NCBI RefSeq assembly: GCF_025685655.1
Contig: NZ_JAGSYG010000002.1
Coordinates: 496,001 to 560,000 of the forward strand
Origin: Acidicapsa ligni
GTDB lineage: Bacteria; Acidobacteriota; Terriglobia; Terriglobales; Acidobacteriaceae
Length of the DNA: 64,000 bases
Direction: 5' to 3'
Numbering within the stretch: position 1 is the first letter of the stretch; the number at the start of each line of letters is the position of its first letter. The notes below the pieces were generated by a model, which did not search any database, had not been told where the DNA came from, and saw only the letters and a program-made list of their open reading frames with translations. Positions 27,824 to 37,089 of this stretch are shown in pieces. The translations under genes were made by a program, and so were the position numbers.

Positions 27824-29261
27824 GAGGGATGAGCCTGAAGAAGCGTCAGTAAACGAACGGCCGCTCAAACGCCTGCCGCTGGCACGCTCCGGACGCAGAC
27901 TCAGCTTTGAGCGCAGCCTGCGTTTGTGGCTTTATCTGATGGGGCTTCCAACTCTTGCTCTGCTCGCCCTACTGCTTCATAAGATCGATACCGATTTCTC
28001 AGTTCAATGGATTGCGCTTGTATCAACCGCCATCGCCTGGACTTTCGCTGTATCCCTCGTGACAGAACACATCATTCGGCCTCTGCAGACGCTCGCAAAC
28101 GTAGTTGCCGCCTTACGCGAAGACGATTATTCCTTTCGTGCCAGGGGCGCTCGCCGCAATGACGCAATGGGCGATCTCGCGCTTGAAATCAATGCATTGG
28201 CCGGCATGTTACAGGCTCAGCGTATCGGAGCCATGGAGGCTATGGCGCTTGTTGAGCGAGTGATGAAGTCCATGCAATCTCCCGTGTTGGCCTTCGATCC
28301 CGATGGGAGACTTAAGCTTCTCAATGCTGCGGCAGAACGAGCGTTTGATCTTCGCGCGCAAAGTGCGCTGGGCCGCTCCACAAGCAAGCTCAATCTCGAG
28401 CATCTATTGCAAGCCGAAGACAACGACCTTTTATCGCTTGGAAACTCGCAACAGTTGGCGCGCTGGGTAGTCAAGCGCACCGGCTTTCGCCTCCGCGGTG
28501 TTCCGCATTCCCTCTTCGTTCTATCGGATGTCAGTGAAGCATTGCGGGAAGAAGAGCGTCTCGCCTGGGAACGACTCATTCGCGTTCTCGGTCATGAAAT
28601 CAACAACTCGTTAACTCCAATCAAATCGATCGCAGGCAGTCTCCGCAGTCGATTGATCACCCTCGATCCAAGGTCAGAGGAAGAAGATGATTTTGCACGT
28701 GGGCTCGAAGTCATCGAAGATCGCGCGGAATCCCTCAATCGTTTTCTGCAGGCCTATCGTGAACTCATGGGCTTACCCGCCCCCAGGCTTGAACCCATCT
28801 CTCTTGCTGCGCTGATCAAACGTGTAGTGCAGCTTGAGACGCGTCTTTCCGTCAAGATCACTGGTTCTTCCAATGTCGAACTCCTCGCTGACCCGGATCA
28901 ACTTGCACAGGCACTGATCAACCTCATCCGCAACGCAGCGGAAGCGGCGCTAAGTCCGGATGTGGCCGTTGTCCCCGATTCAATAGTAGAGAGAGTTCCG
29001 CAGGTCTCTATCACCTGGGAAACCAGTGGCAACGAAGTGCTCATCTCAATTCTCGACAACGGTCCCGGCCTATCGAATGCAAGCAACCTGTTCGTGCCCT
29101 TCTATACAACCAAGCCTGGCGGTACGGGAATTGGACTCGTTCTCGCGCAGCAGATAGCACTTGCTCACACCGGTTCCGTGCAGCTTACCAACCGTATCGA
29201 CAGCAATGGATGTCGAGCCGACATCCGCTTGCCCCTCGCTGCTTCCCGCCAATCTTCCTGA
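27813..29261 (+). CDS. Membrane sensor histidine kinase, partner of the NtrC-type regulator
   Basis: The 482-residue kinase has two membrane helices at about residues 37-56 and 66-84 with almost no periplasmic loop, a HAMP-like segment (PLQTLANVVAALREDDYSF), a PAS-like region (SPVLAFDPDGRLKLLNAAAE), the dimerisation box with phospho-acceptor His261 in RVLGHEINNSLTPI, and the ATP-binding domain with N-box LINLIRNAAEAA, G1 DNGPGL and G2 GTGIGLVLAQ. The lack of a periplasmic sensor suggests that it senses the membrane or the cytoplasm. Its start overlaps the regulator stop by 11 bases. It resembles the NtrY group of kinases. It ends the efflux operon. Confidence 0.93.
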   Translation: MVSERDEPEEASVNERPLKRLPLARSGRRLSFERSLRLWLYLMGLPTLALLALLLHKIDTDFSVQWIALVSTAIAWTFAVSLVTEHIIRPLQTLANVVAALREDDYSFRARGARRNDAMGDLALEINALAGMLQAQRIGAMEAMALVERVMKSMQSPVLAFDPDGRLKLLNAAAERAFDLRAQSALGRSTSKLNLEHLLQAEDNDLLSLGNSQQLARWVVKRTGFRLRGVPHSLFVLSDVSEALREEERLAWERLIRVLGHEINNSLTPIKSIAGSLRSRLITLDPRSEEEDDFARGLEVIEDRAESLNRFLQAYRELMGLPAPRLEPISLAALIKRVVQLETRLSVKITGSSNVELLADPDQLAQALINLIRNAAEAALSPDVAVVPDSIVERVPQVSITWETSGNEVLISILDNGPGLSNASNLFVPFYTTKPGGTGIGLVLAQQIALAHTGSVQLTNRIDSNGCRADIRLPLAASRQSS

Positions 29262-29267
29262 AAAAAA

Positions 29268-29349
29268 CACTCCTGTGTTATTTCCACACGAAATATGTGG
29301 CATAACCACATGAGATGTGCCATTCTAGTGTGGTCATAACACAGGAGTG
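29268..29349. promoter_or_regulatory. Nested inverted repeats over the padR promoter and RBS
   Basis: A 22-bp arm at 29268-29289 (CACTCCTGTGTTAT onward) is mirrored by 29328-29349 with 20 of 22 matches. Inside lies a second palindrome, ATGTGG-CATAA-CCACAT, at 29295-29311. PadR proteins are known to bind ATGT/ACAT dyads, so the inner element is a likely autoregulatory operator. The right outer arm contains the AGGAG ribosome binding site of padR, so a transcript starting further upstream could hide it in a hairpin. Confidence 0.65.
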
Positions 29350-29352
29350 CGC

Positions 29353-29718
29353 ATGGGCGAACAAAAAGCCGAACCGAAACTGGATATTTTGCAAGGCACG
29401 CTTGATCTCATGGTCCTGCAGACCCTGTCTGTCATGGGCTCACAGCACGGCTACGGCATCGCCCGCCGCATAGAGCAAGTCAGCGATGACACGATCCTGT
29501 TGAACCAGGGAACGATCTATGCAGCGCTCGTTCGCCTTCAGCATCGCGGATGGATCGCGGCCGAATGGGGCATCTCCGAGAACAATCGCAAAGCCAAGTT
29601 CTACTCCATCACCAGGGCTGGAAAGAAGCAGTTACTCAAGGATGCAGCCTACTGGCAGCGTTTGTCCGAAGTGATGGGCCGTGTACTGACAATGGACGAA
29701 AGTGGTGGCACGCAATGA
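29353..29718 (+). CDS. PadR-family transcriptional regulator (ADOP-linked type)
   Basis: This small winged-helix repressor has 121 residues from the ATG at 29353, with AGGAG five bases upstream; a GTG at 29347 is less likely. LDILQGTLDLMVLQTL and HGYGIARRIEQVS begin the winged helix, followed by LNQGTIYAALVRLQHRGWI, the signature PadR recognition segment. A short C-terminal helix would serve dimerisation. The stop overlaps the next start (ATGA), so it is translationally coupled to an ADOP permease. This PadR-permease pairing is characteristic of Acidobacteria. The likely target is the palindromic region in front of its own gene. Confidence 0.95.
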   Translation: MGEQKAEPKLDILQGTLDLMVLQTLSVMGSQHGYGIARRIEQVSDDTILLNQGTIYAALVRLQHRGWIAAEWGISENNRKAKFYSITRAGKKQLLKDAAYWQRLSEVMGRVLTMDESGGTQ

Positions 29719-32387
29719 CACCGCAGCAGCCCAAATCAATCCTGGCGGCGCTGCGTCGAGGTCTGAATCGGCTCTGGTCTTTCTTCCGCAAAGGCCCTCT
29801 CGATGACGATCTCAATGAGGAAATGGCCGCGCACATCGACCTCGCAACCGAAGAGAAAATGCGCAGTGGACTCTCGCGCGTGGAAGCGCGCAGACAAGCA
29901 ATGATCCAGTTTGGAGGCATCATGCAGGCAAAAGAAAATCAACGGGCGACTCGGGGAATTCCAAGCCTCGATATTCTTGTTCAGGATCTTACCTATAGCT
30001 GGCGCACGCTTCGGCGTGATACCTCTTTCACGATGATCGCTGTGATCATTCTTGCCATCGGCATCGGCGCCAACATCTCAGTGTTCAGCGTGGTTAATAC
30101 CATCCTCTTCCGCCCGCTGCCCTTTCGCGATCCGGACCAATTGGTTCGCATGGGACCCATCACTGGCAACAAGGGTGGCATGTCCACCGCGACGTACTCT
30201 AGCGATGCCTACGAAGTCTTCGCCTCTAAAACAAAGACTCTACGGGATGTCATGGGCTACTTTGCTTTCTCTGATCGTGACAATGTGCGCCTCAATCGTG
30301 GCGGCACCCCGCTTCCCGTTTCGATGATCATGGTGACAGGAAACTTCTTCAAAGCGCTCGGAGTTGAGCCCTCGCTGGGACGACTCTTTACGGCTGAGGA
30401 ATCCCAGAAGAATGCACGCCCCGTAACTTTGTTGAGCTATCCATTCTGGCAGCGCCAATTCGGCGCAGATCCCAACATTATTGGTAGAGCTATCAGCTTT
30501 GGCAATACTCCCGTAACAGTTGTTGGCGTGCTTCCAGAGAATTTCGATTTCGGAGCAGTCTTCGAGCCGGGCGCAAAGATAGATCTCTTTACTCCTGTGA
30601 ATATGGATGAGATTCGAGAAGAGGGAAATACGCTCGCTCTCTTTGGTCGCCTGCAGCCGAACGCGACACTCCAGCAAGCTCAGGGAGAGGTGAATCTTCT
30701 CTTTCCCGATTTGCCGGGAAGCCTCAAGCATCCCGAGTGGAAGCCAGGTTACACCGCTGGCGTTCAAACGTTGAAGGACTATGTAAGTGGCAAGTTGCGG
30801 CGTTCTCTAATCGTCGTTTGGATTGCAGTTGGGTTGATTCTCCTGATCGTCTGCGTGAATCTCTCCAATCTTTTATTGGCCCGCGCCGCTACACGTAGAA
30901 AGGAATTCGCTCTGCGCAGTGCACTTGGTGCAGGGCGCGGACGCATCATTCGTCAACTGCTCACCGAAAGTATCGTGCTCTCATTCACCGGAGCGATTCT
31001 CGGCCTCGGCCTTGCATATGTGACCACCTACTATCTCGCACACAAAGGCTCGGTCGCCTTGCCACTGCTCGGCAGCATTCGCGTTGATGGCACTGCTCTC
31101 GTCTGGACGCTGCTGATCACCATGGCAACTGCTCTGGTCTTTGGATTGATACCGGCTTTTAGAACCACGGGTAAGAATCTGCAGGAAGACCTCAAAGATA
31201 CGGGTCAGGGAGTAAGCGAAGGTCGCAGTCACGACTTTCTACGCTCCTTCCTTGTCATCTCTGAAGTTTCTCTGGCCTGTGTCCTTCTCGTAGGCGCCGG
31301 GTTATTGCTGCGCAGCTTCCTTCAGGTGATGGATGTGGATCTTGGATTCAGTCCCAGCCAGGCAGCCGCTATCAAAGTCGACTACAACGACGGCAACAAT
31401 GCCGATAAAAAAGTAGCTATCTTTCAAGAAATGCAGCGTCGTATCGAGGCGCTGCCGGGTGTGGAGTCCGCAGGCATCTCCGATAATCTTCCCCTCGATC
31501 GCAATCGAAGCTGGGATATTTCAGCCAAAGGCGTTCAGTATCCCAGGGGATTACTTCAGGCCACCTTCGTCTATATCGTTTCACCTGGCTATCTACACTC
31601 CATCGGTATGCGCCTCGCGGCCGGTCGTGATTTCACGTGGGCTGATGGGCCCAAGGATGAGAAGGTCGTCATCATCAACCAGACGGTAGCACGTAAGCTG
31701 TGGCCCGGTCAGAATCCGATTGGCCGGATAGCATCTGCTGGCGGAGACGATGCCCGTGTTATTGGTGTCATCGATGATGTACAGACAGATACGATCGAGG
31801 GCGAATCTGGCTGGCAGATGTATATGCCTCTATCGCAGCAGGGCAATGACGGCGCGCAATTAGTCGTCCGCACCAAGCTTCCTCCCGCAGCACTGGCGTC
31901 AAGCGTGATGACGACACTTCGCAGCATGAACCCGGCACAGCCAGCGACCGAGTTCCGCCCACTGCAGCGGCTTGTGGATCGCGCTGTCTCCCCTCGACGG
32001 TTCTTCGTCTTGCTGGTAGCCTTCTTCGCCGTGCTTGGTGTGGTGCTGGCTTCGCTCGGCATCTATGGCGTAATCTCCTATTCCGTGACCCAGAGGACAA
32101 AGGAAATCGGCATTCGGATGGCCCTCGGTGCAACCGCGGAGCGGGTTCAATTCGACGTGATTTCAAGAACGCTGCGCCTTGCTTTTATTGGCATTGTCGT
32201 AGGCACCGTCTTTTCATTCATAACCTCCAGGCTGATTGCGTCCTTGCTCTTCGGCACCCGTCCGACAGACCCGATCACATTCGTCGGCATGGTCGTGCTT
32301 CTGGGTTCCATGGCCCTCTTCGCGGGATATATTCCAGCCCGGCGAGCTTCGCGTATTGAGCCTATGGATGCGTTGCGCCTGAACTGA
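29715..32387 (+). CDS. ADOP-type ABC permease coupled to PadR
   Basis: This 890-residue permease starts at the ATG at 29715, overlapping the padR stop. It has an extra cytoplasmic N-terminal segment absent from the other copies (DDDLNEEMAAHIDLATEEK and SRVEARRQAMIQFGG), which is common in PadR-linked members. Then follow the membrane helix IGIGANISVFSVVNTILF, a periplasmic domain, the FtsX triplet with KEFALRSALGAGRGRIIRQL, the second periplasmic domain and the second triplet (EIGIRMALGATAERVQFDV), ending PARRASRIEPMDALRLN. No ATPase gene is adjacent, so it is an orphan in the classical ADOP sense, unless it borrows one of the ATPases of the upstream locus. Confidence 0.93.
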   Translation: MTPQQPKSILAALRRGLNRLWSFFRKGPLDDDLNEEMAAHIDLATEEKMRSGLSRVEARRQAMIQFGGIMQAKENQRATRGIPSLDILVQDLTYSWRTLRRDTSFTMIAVIILAIGIGANISVFSVVNTILFRPLPFRDPDQLVRMGPITGNKGGMSTATYSSDAYEVFASKTKTLRDVMGYFAFSDRDNVRLNRGGTPLPVSMIMVTGNFFKALGVEPSLGRLFTAEESQKNARPVTLLSYPFWQRQFGADPNIIGRAISFGNTPVTVVGVLPENFDFGAVFEPGAKIDLFTPVNMDEIREEGNTLALFGRLQPNATLQQAQGEVNLLFPDLPGSLKHPEWKPGYTAGVQTLKDYVSGKLRRSLIVVWIAVGLILLIVCVNLSNLLLARAATRRKEFALRSALGAGRGRIIRQLLTESIVLSFTGAILGLGLAYVTTYYLAHKGSVALPLLGSIRVDGTALVWTLLITMATALVFGLIPAFRTTGKNLQEDLKDTGQGVSEGRSHDFLRSFLVISEVSLACVLLVGAGLLLRSFLQVMDVDLGFSPSQAAAIKVDYNDGNNADKKVAIFQEMQRRIEALPGVESAGISDNLPLDRNRSWDISAKGVQYPRGLLQATFVYIVSPGYLHSIGMRLAAGRDFTWADGPKDEKVVIINQTVARKLWPGQNPIGRIASAGGDDARVIGVIDDVQTDTIEGESGWQMYMPLSQQGNDGAQLVVRTKLPPAALASSVMTTLRSMNPAQPATEFRPLQRLVDRAVSPRRFFVLLVAFFAVLGVVLASLGIYGVISYSVTQRTKEIGIRMALGATAERVQFDVISRTLRLAFIGIVVGTVFSFITSRLIASLLFGTRPTDPITFVGMVVLLGSMALFAGYIPARRASRIEPMDALRLN

Positions 32388-32401
32388 AACGGTACCCGTC
32401 A

Positions 32402-32441
32402 GACCAAGAGGGGATGTCGATTCCGGCATTCCCTGTTGGTC
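32402..32441 (+). terminator. Hairpin between two ADOP permease genes
   Basis: GACCAAGAGGGGATG (32402-32416) is mirrored by CATTCCCTGTTGGTC (32427-32441) with 13 of 15 pairs and a 10-base loop. It lies just after the PadR-linked permease stop. There is no T-run, so it may be a weak terminator or a processing structure that lowers expression of the next permease. Confidence 0.45.
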
Positions 32442-32515
32442 GTTCGAAAAAATGCGCCAACGATGGAACATCGACACTCTTCTGACCGTACCTCTGACCA
32501 TCAGGGAGTGCGCCC

Positions 32516-34966
32516 ATGAGAGTTCTACAACAGGATCTTGCCTACACCTTCCGGCGTCTTTCACGTGCGCCAGGGTTTGTGATCGCGGTCGTTGTCTCGA
32601 TTGGCTTAGGCATTGCCGCGAATGCCACCATCTTTTCCATGGTGAGTCGATTTGTCCTACGCCCTGCTCCCGTCGGAGATCCCTCCACTCTGCTTAATCT
32701 CCACACGTTGCATGATGGCGATCAGTGCTGCAACAACTTCCCCCAGCCCGTCTTTAAAGACCTTCGCGATCAGGCGAAATCCTTCAGCGGAGTAGCAGCC
32801 TACAACGAACTGGTTCCCGCCTCCATCGGTGGCAATGGCGAGCCAGAACGTGTCTGGGGCCAGGCCACATCTGCAAATTTCTTCCGTGTGTTGCAGATCC
32901 CGATGACTGTTGGCCGTGGCTTTCTGAATGAGGAAGAGAATCAGCAAACGATCGTGTTGAGCCATCGTTTGTGGAAGCGTCGTTTCGCTTCAGACCCGAA
33001 TATTGCAGGCAAAGCCATAGTTCTCTCCGGACGACCGTACACTGTCGTCGGCGTAGCCCCCGAGGGCTTTCGCGGAGTTGATCTCATCCTGGATTCCGAG
33101 TTCTGGGTTCCACTTGGCAACGTAACATCTCTGGTCCCAAATCTCACCAACATCGACTCTCGCGACATGCACTGGCTTGCCGTCGTTGCGCGTCTCAAGC
33201 CTGGTGTCACCCAGTCCCAGGCCAGGTCCGAACTTGCTACTCTCGCCAAGCGCCTCGCTGCAACCTATCCCGCCACGGACAAGGGGAATGGCTTCCTCTT
33301 TGAGCAGGCAGGCTCACTTCCGCCCCGGGACAAGTCTACGGTCCTTCTTTTTCTGGGAGCGCTCTCGATCGTCGTATTGCTTGTTCTCTGCATTGCTTGT
33401 GCCAACGTTGCGAACCTGCTGTTGGCCCAGACCGCAGGTCGTCAGCGCGAGATGGCAGTACGGCTCGCCCTGGGAGCAACGCGCGCGCGCATCGTTCGTC
33501 AGATGATGATCGAATCCATCCTGCTCGCGCTCAGCGGGGGAGTACTGGGCGCAGCCCTCTCGCTCATGGCCACGCATGCTCTCTCTACCTTTCGCCTGCC
33601 CGCGCCAGTGCCTCTGGACTTAACGCTGAATGTGGACTGGCGTGTCATGGCTTATACCTTCGCGCTCAGCGTCGGCGCGGGTCTTATCTTTGGCATGATC
33701 CCCGCGTGGGTAGCCTCGCGTCCCAGGCTTGCAAACGCACTCAAAGGCGAAGACGCGCTTGCCCGCCCAGGCCGCAAATGGACATTACGCAACGTCCTTA
33801 TCATTGGCCAGATCGCGATGTGCCTCGTCCTGCTCACCTCTACAGGACTTTTCCTGCGCAGCCTGCAACAGGCCGCTAACATTGATATAGGCTTTCGCTC
33901 CAACGGGATCCTGAGCCTCTCCGTCGATCCTCGTCTTCACAGCTACACGCCGGAACGTACCATACAGTTTTTCACCCTGCTTCGTCAGCGCGTCGCAGCA
34001 CTGCCTGGAGTTGCTTCTGTAGTCGTCACCGACAGCGTTCCATTGAACGGAGGCAATCGCAGCGATGGATTCCATGCGCGTATCAAGCCCAAATCCCTCA
34101 CGGGAGCCGTCAGTGAACCCGACCCAGTCGTAGAAATGTACATGGCTACCCCGGGCTATTTTGAAGCAATGGGAATCCCGCGACTCGCAGGCCGTGATTT
34201 TGCCGAAGAATCTCCCGCAGGTCCCAAGGTTGCGGTTATTAACCAAGTCTTCGCGCAGAAAGTCTTCGGTGCAGAAAATCCCATTGGGCAGGTAGTAATG
34301 GACGGCGATATTCCCTATCAGGTCATCGGCGTCGTGGCCAATATCAAAGCCCGTTCAATAGGTGAAGAAAATCGCGCCATCCTCTTTCGTTCGCTCGATC
34401 AGACCGTTGCGTCTGATCCTTCTTTCACCGGTTACACAATCCTCGTACGCTATCAAGGCAACCCCGAGGCAATCGTATCTTCCGTTCGTGATCAGATTCG
34501 AGCACTCGATCCAGCAATGGCTGTTTACAACATTCAAACCATGCAGGAGCATCTCCGCGATGCGTTCTTCCTGCCGCGTCTCGCCGCAACTTTATTCGGA
34601 ACTTTTGGAGCGATAGGTCTCACACTCGCCGCCGTCGGCTTATATGGAGTGATGAATTATTCCGTGAGTCGCCGCACCCGCGAAATCGGCATTCGTATGG
34701 CTCTGGGCGCGCAGGTTGGAGCAGTGCAGCGCCTCATCGTTCGCCAGGGCATGGTGCTGACATGCATCGCGCTCATCGTCGGATTGCCCGCCGCATTTGC
34801 GCTCGCGAAGCTGTTCACAAGTGTTCTCTATGGCATTCACACAAACGATCTGGCGACCTTTGTTGTCGTTCCAGTCTTTCTCGCAGTAGTGGCGTTCATC
34901 GCGTGCTGGCTCCCTGCACGTCGAGCCTCACGCGTAGATCCGCAGATCGTACTGCGTTACGAATGA
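32516..34966 (+). CDS. ADOP-type ABC permease, stand-alone copy
   Basis: This fifth duplicated FtsX/MacB permease has 816 residues. The ATG at 32516 has AGGGAG seven bases upstream. It lacks the N-terminal extension of the PadR-linked copy and starts directly with QQDLAYTFRRLSRAPGF, then the helix LGIAANATIFSMVSRFVL. Both FtsX triplets are complete, with REMAVRLALGATRARIVRQM and EIGIRMALGAQVGAVQRLI, and it ends PARRASRVDPQIVLRYE. It lies 128 bases after the PadR-linked permease and converges with the LacI regulator, only 16 bases from that stop codon. No ATPase is adjacent. The substrate is unknown. Confidence 0.92.
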   Translation: MRVLQQDLAYTFRRLSRAPGFVIAVVVSIGLGIAANATIFSMVSRFVLRPAPVGDPSTLLNLHTLHDGDQCCNNFPQPVFKDLRDQAKSFSGVAAYNELVPASIGGNGEPERVWGQATSANFFRVLQIPMTVGRGFLNEEENQQTIVLSHRLWKRRFASDPNIAGKAIVLSGRPYTVVGVAPEGFRGVDLILDSEFWVPLGNVTSLVPNLTNIDSRDMHWLAVVARLKPGVTQSQARSELATLAKRLAATYPATDKGNGFLFEQAGSLPPRDKSTVLLFLGALSIVVLLVLCIACANVANLLLAQTAGRQREMAVRLALGATRARIVRQMMIESILLALSGGVLGAALSLMATHALSTFRLPAPVPLDLTLNVDWRVMAYTFALSVGAGLIFGMIPAWVASRPRLANALKGEDALARPGRKWTLRNVLIIGQIAMCLVLLTSTGLFLRSLQQAANIDIGFRSNGILSLSVDPRLHSYTPERTIQFFTLLRQRVAALPGVASVVVTDSVPLNGGNRSDGFHARIKPKSLTGAVSEPDPVVEMYMATPGYFEAMGIPRLAGRDFAEESPAGPKVAVINQVFAQKVFGAENPIGQVVMDGDIPYQVIGVVANIKARSIGEENRAILFRSLDQTVASDPSFTGYTILVRYQGNPEAIVSSVRDQIRALDPAMAVYNIQTMQEHLRDAFFLPRLAATLFGTFGAIGLTLAAVGLYGVMNYSVSRRTREIGIRMALGAQVGAVQRLIVRQGMVLTCIALIVGLPAAFALAKLFTSVLYGIHTNDLATFVVVPVFLAVVAFIACWLPARRASRVDPQIVLRYE

Positions 34967-34982
34967 CGGGCGCGCAGTATGT

Positions 34983-36017
34983 TCATCTCTTGGTTTTTAA
35001 ATGTGCCATTGTCCCTTGCGGATAACTAGTCGACTCGCGCACTACAAGTTCAGTCGGTATGTCAAACTCCTGCCGCCCGGATGATTGTCCCGGCTGTTCT
35101 ACATGCGCACGCAGCGCAGCAAAAGCAGCCTTGGCCAGCGTGTATCGCGACATCTGAATCGTAGTGAGAGGCGGCATTGTAACCTGCGCAATGTGAATGT
35201 CGTCAAAGCCAATCACTGATAAGTCATCCGGCACACGCAGCCCCGCCCGATACGACTTATGCAAAACTCCAATCGCAGTCATGTCATTCGAACACATCAC
35301 AGCAGTCGGCATTTCTTTTCCAGCGAGAAGAGAGCCCATCGCCGCCACGCCACCCTCAAGTGTGTGATCTCCCTGGACAATCCAATCGGGATGAGGCGTG
35401 ATCCCGCATTCCTGCATTGAATTGAAAAATGCAGTGAGTCTTGATTGCGCAGAATGCAGCCTGATTGGCCCGGTTACAAAGGCGATACGCCTGTGCCCCA
35501 GGGCAGCCAGATGCTGTACTCCCTGCCGAATCCCGTGTTGATAGTCAACTCTCAATACGCTGACCCCAGGCCGATCCGGGCCGACATCGACAAACACCAG
35601 TGGAATTTTTCGCTTTGCGAGTTGCTCCAGCAACGGCTCTTCAATGCCAAAGGTCATCACCGCGACGCCTTCCACTTTGCGTTCCAGCATACGGCGAATG
35701 CAATACGACATTCGCTGCGGATCATAGTTCGTAGAGCTGATGAGAATCTCGTATCCACTATCGACAGCGATGTCCTCAAAGCCTTGAATCAGTTCCGGAA
35801 AAAACGGATTTGTAATTTCAGATATCAATAGCCCAAAGATTTTGCTTCGCCCGGAAACCAACGCGCGCGCCTGCGTATTCGGCACATAATCCAGCCTCTC
35901 AATCACGTCCCACACACGCTTCGCCATCTTCGGGTTCACAGTGCTGACACCATTGATCGTGCGCGACACAGTAGCGATGGAGACATCAGCCAGACGAGCG
36001 ATGGTCCGAATATCCAT
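34983..36017 (-). CDS. LacI-family transcriptional regulator
   Basis: This ligand-responsive repressor has a typical length of 344 residues when started at the ATG at 36017. It begins with the LacI helix-turn-helix MDIRTIARLADVSIATVSR and hinge (DYVPNTQARALVSGR), followed by a periplasmic-binding-protein-like ligand domain (GLLISEITNPFFPELIQGF, CSNDMTAIGVL, DLSVIGFDDIHIAQ, PPLTTIQMSRY). An in-frame TTG at 36146 would add 43 lysine-rich residues; this cannot be excluded, but the helix-turn-helix normally sits at the extreme N-terminus. No sugar genes are adjacent, so the regulated genes lie elsewhere or it acts globally. It converges with the ADOP permease. Confidence 0.9.
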   Translation of the reverse strand: MDIRTIARLADVSIATVSRTINGVSTVNPKMAKRVWDVIERLDYVPNTQARALVSGRSKIFGLLISEITNPFFPELIQGFEDIAVDSGYEILISSTNYDPQRMSYCIRRMLERKVEGVAVMTFGIEEPLLEQLAKRKIPLVFVDVGPDRPGVSVLRVDYQHGIRQGVQHLAALGHRRIAFVTGPIRLHSAQSRLTAFFNSMQECGITPHPDWIVQGDHTLEGGVAAMGSLLAGKEMPTAVMCSNDMTAIGVLHKSYRAGLRVPDDLSVIGFDDIHIAQVTMPPLTTIQMSRYTLAKAAFAALRAHVEQPGQSSGRQEFDIPTELVVRESTSYPQGTMAHLKTKR

Positions 36018-36519
36018 TCTCTCTGGAACAACGTCCCCCACCTGAGACGCATCTGGCTTAGGCCCCGCAGCTTTGGCGCGCTTGATTTTTATAGGCTTTT
36101 CCGGCAAATAATCCACCCTACAGGAAATCGTTTTCGCAGCACTCAAATTTCAATCCAAGTGTATTAGATTTGGCAATCAAATGGGATATATGCTAACGGG
36201 GCAGTCCACATACAGCATCAAAGCCCCGAACTTAGCCCTACCCATGGCCTTCGTCGTCACCCTTGCTTTTGCCTTTGTCCTTGTCGTTCTGTCTGTCATT
36301 TCCGCAGGAAATCTGCTTCTTCCTTGGCCGTTGCCGTTCTAGCTAAAAGTCACGTAAGGCGTATAAAAATCATCCACAAACCCCATCCATTCTGTAGTTC
36401 CGATAAAACGATTTCTCAAACACATTTCAGAAATGAGAGATATTCAATGGAGCGACCCCTGCAGCTACTGCTATCGTTGAGCAGCCTGTAAAAAATTCCA
36501 TCTGGCGGAGAAGAATTCA
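36018..36519. other. Gene-poor stretch before the DUF1003 gene
   Basis: These 500 bases hold no convincing gene. The first 129 remain open in the LacI frame. At 36244-36342 a 32-codon plus-strand frame of hydrophobic codons is mirrored by a minus-strand frame ending in a Lys/Asp-rich tail (KDKGKSKGDDEGHG); the latter could be the end of a lost gene. Neither has a supported start. The promoters of lacI and of the DUF1003 gene must lie here, but no clear boxes were identified. Confidence 0.4.
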
Positions 36520-37026
36520 ATGTCTCAGAGCCACCTTGAAGAGCACGTCAATCTCATCGCTAAACATGAACAAGAGTTTCTAAACAGGCGCACCTATAGC
36601 GAAAAAATTGGCGACCGGATGGCCGGGTTCATCGGCAGCCTTACCTATGTTTTTATTCACATTGCGGCAGTCTGCGGCTGGGTCGCCTGGAACACCCTGC
36701 CGTACTTCCATCTGCGCCACTTTGATCTCTTTCCGTTCCCGCTTCTCGACACTATCCTGGCCTTCGAGGCGATCCTGGTCGCAAGTTTTATTCTCATGCG
36801 TCAATCGAGAATGAGCAGGCGCGCAGACGAACGGGAGCAACTCATGCTCCAGGTATTGCTGCTTACCGAGCGTGAGATTACCGCGGTATTAAGTGTCGAT
36901 CGACAGATCGCAGAACGAATGGGTCTGAGGGAAATAGCTGACGATGAAGAAATAGCCGAGATGAGCCAGCAGACCTCGATTGACGACGTAGCGGATACCA
37001 TCAAAGAAATATTGCCAACAGAATAA
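36520..37026 (+). CDS. DUF1003 family membrane protein
   Basis: This 168-residue protein fits DUF1003, small inner-membrane proteins of unknown function. A soluble N-terminal part (HVNLIAKHEQEFLNRRTYSEK) is followed by two membrane helices, about residues 43-62 (IGSLTYVFIHIAAVCGW) and 78-99 (LLDTILAFEAILVASFILM). A conserved basic turn SRMSRRADEREQLMLQVLL and a charged helical C-terminus come next. GGCGGAGAAG precedes the ATG. It is the last gene before the tRNA-Gly fragment, so it probably marks the end of the conserved chromosomal side. Confidence 0.85.
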   Translation: MSQSHLEEHVNLIAKHEQEFLNRRTYSEKIGDRMAGFIGSLTYVFIHIAAVCGWVAWNTLPYFHLRHFDLFPFPLLDTILAFEAILVASFILMRQSRMSRRADEREQLMLQVLLLTEREITAVLSVDRQIAERMGLREIADDEEIAEMSQQTSIDDVADTIKEILPTE

Positions 37027-37089
37027 ATCCCATAAGACTCTCAATAGAGTAAAGAGTGCCATTGCATAGATGGAAACGGCCAATTCTAT

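Noticed and set aside
36244-36342. 32-codon hydrophobic plus-strand peptide
   Set aside because: There is no ribosome binding site and the opposite strand encodes an equally plausible charged tail; evidence is too thin for a gene call.
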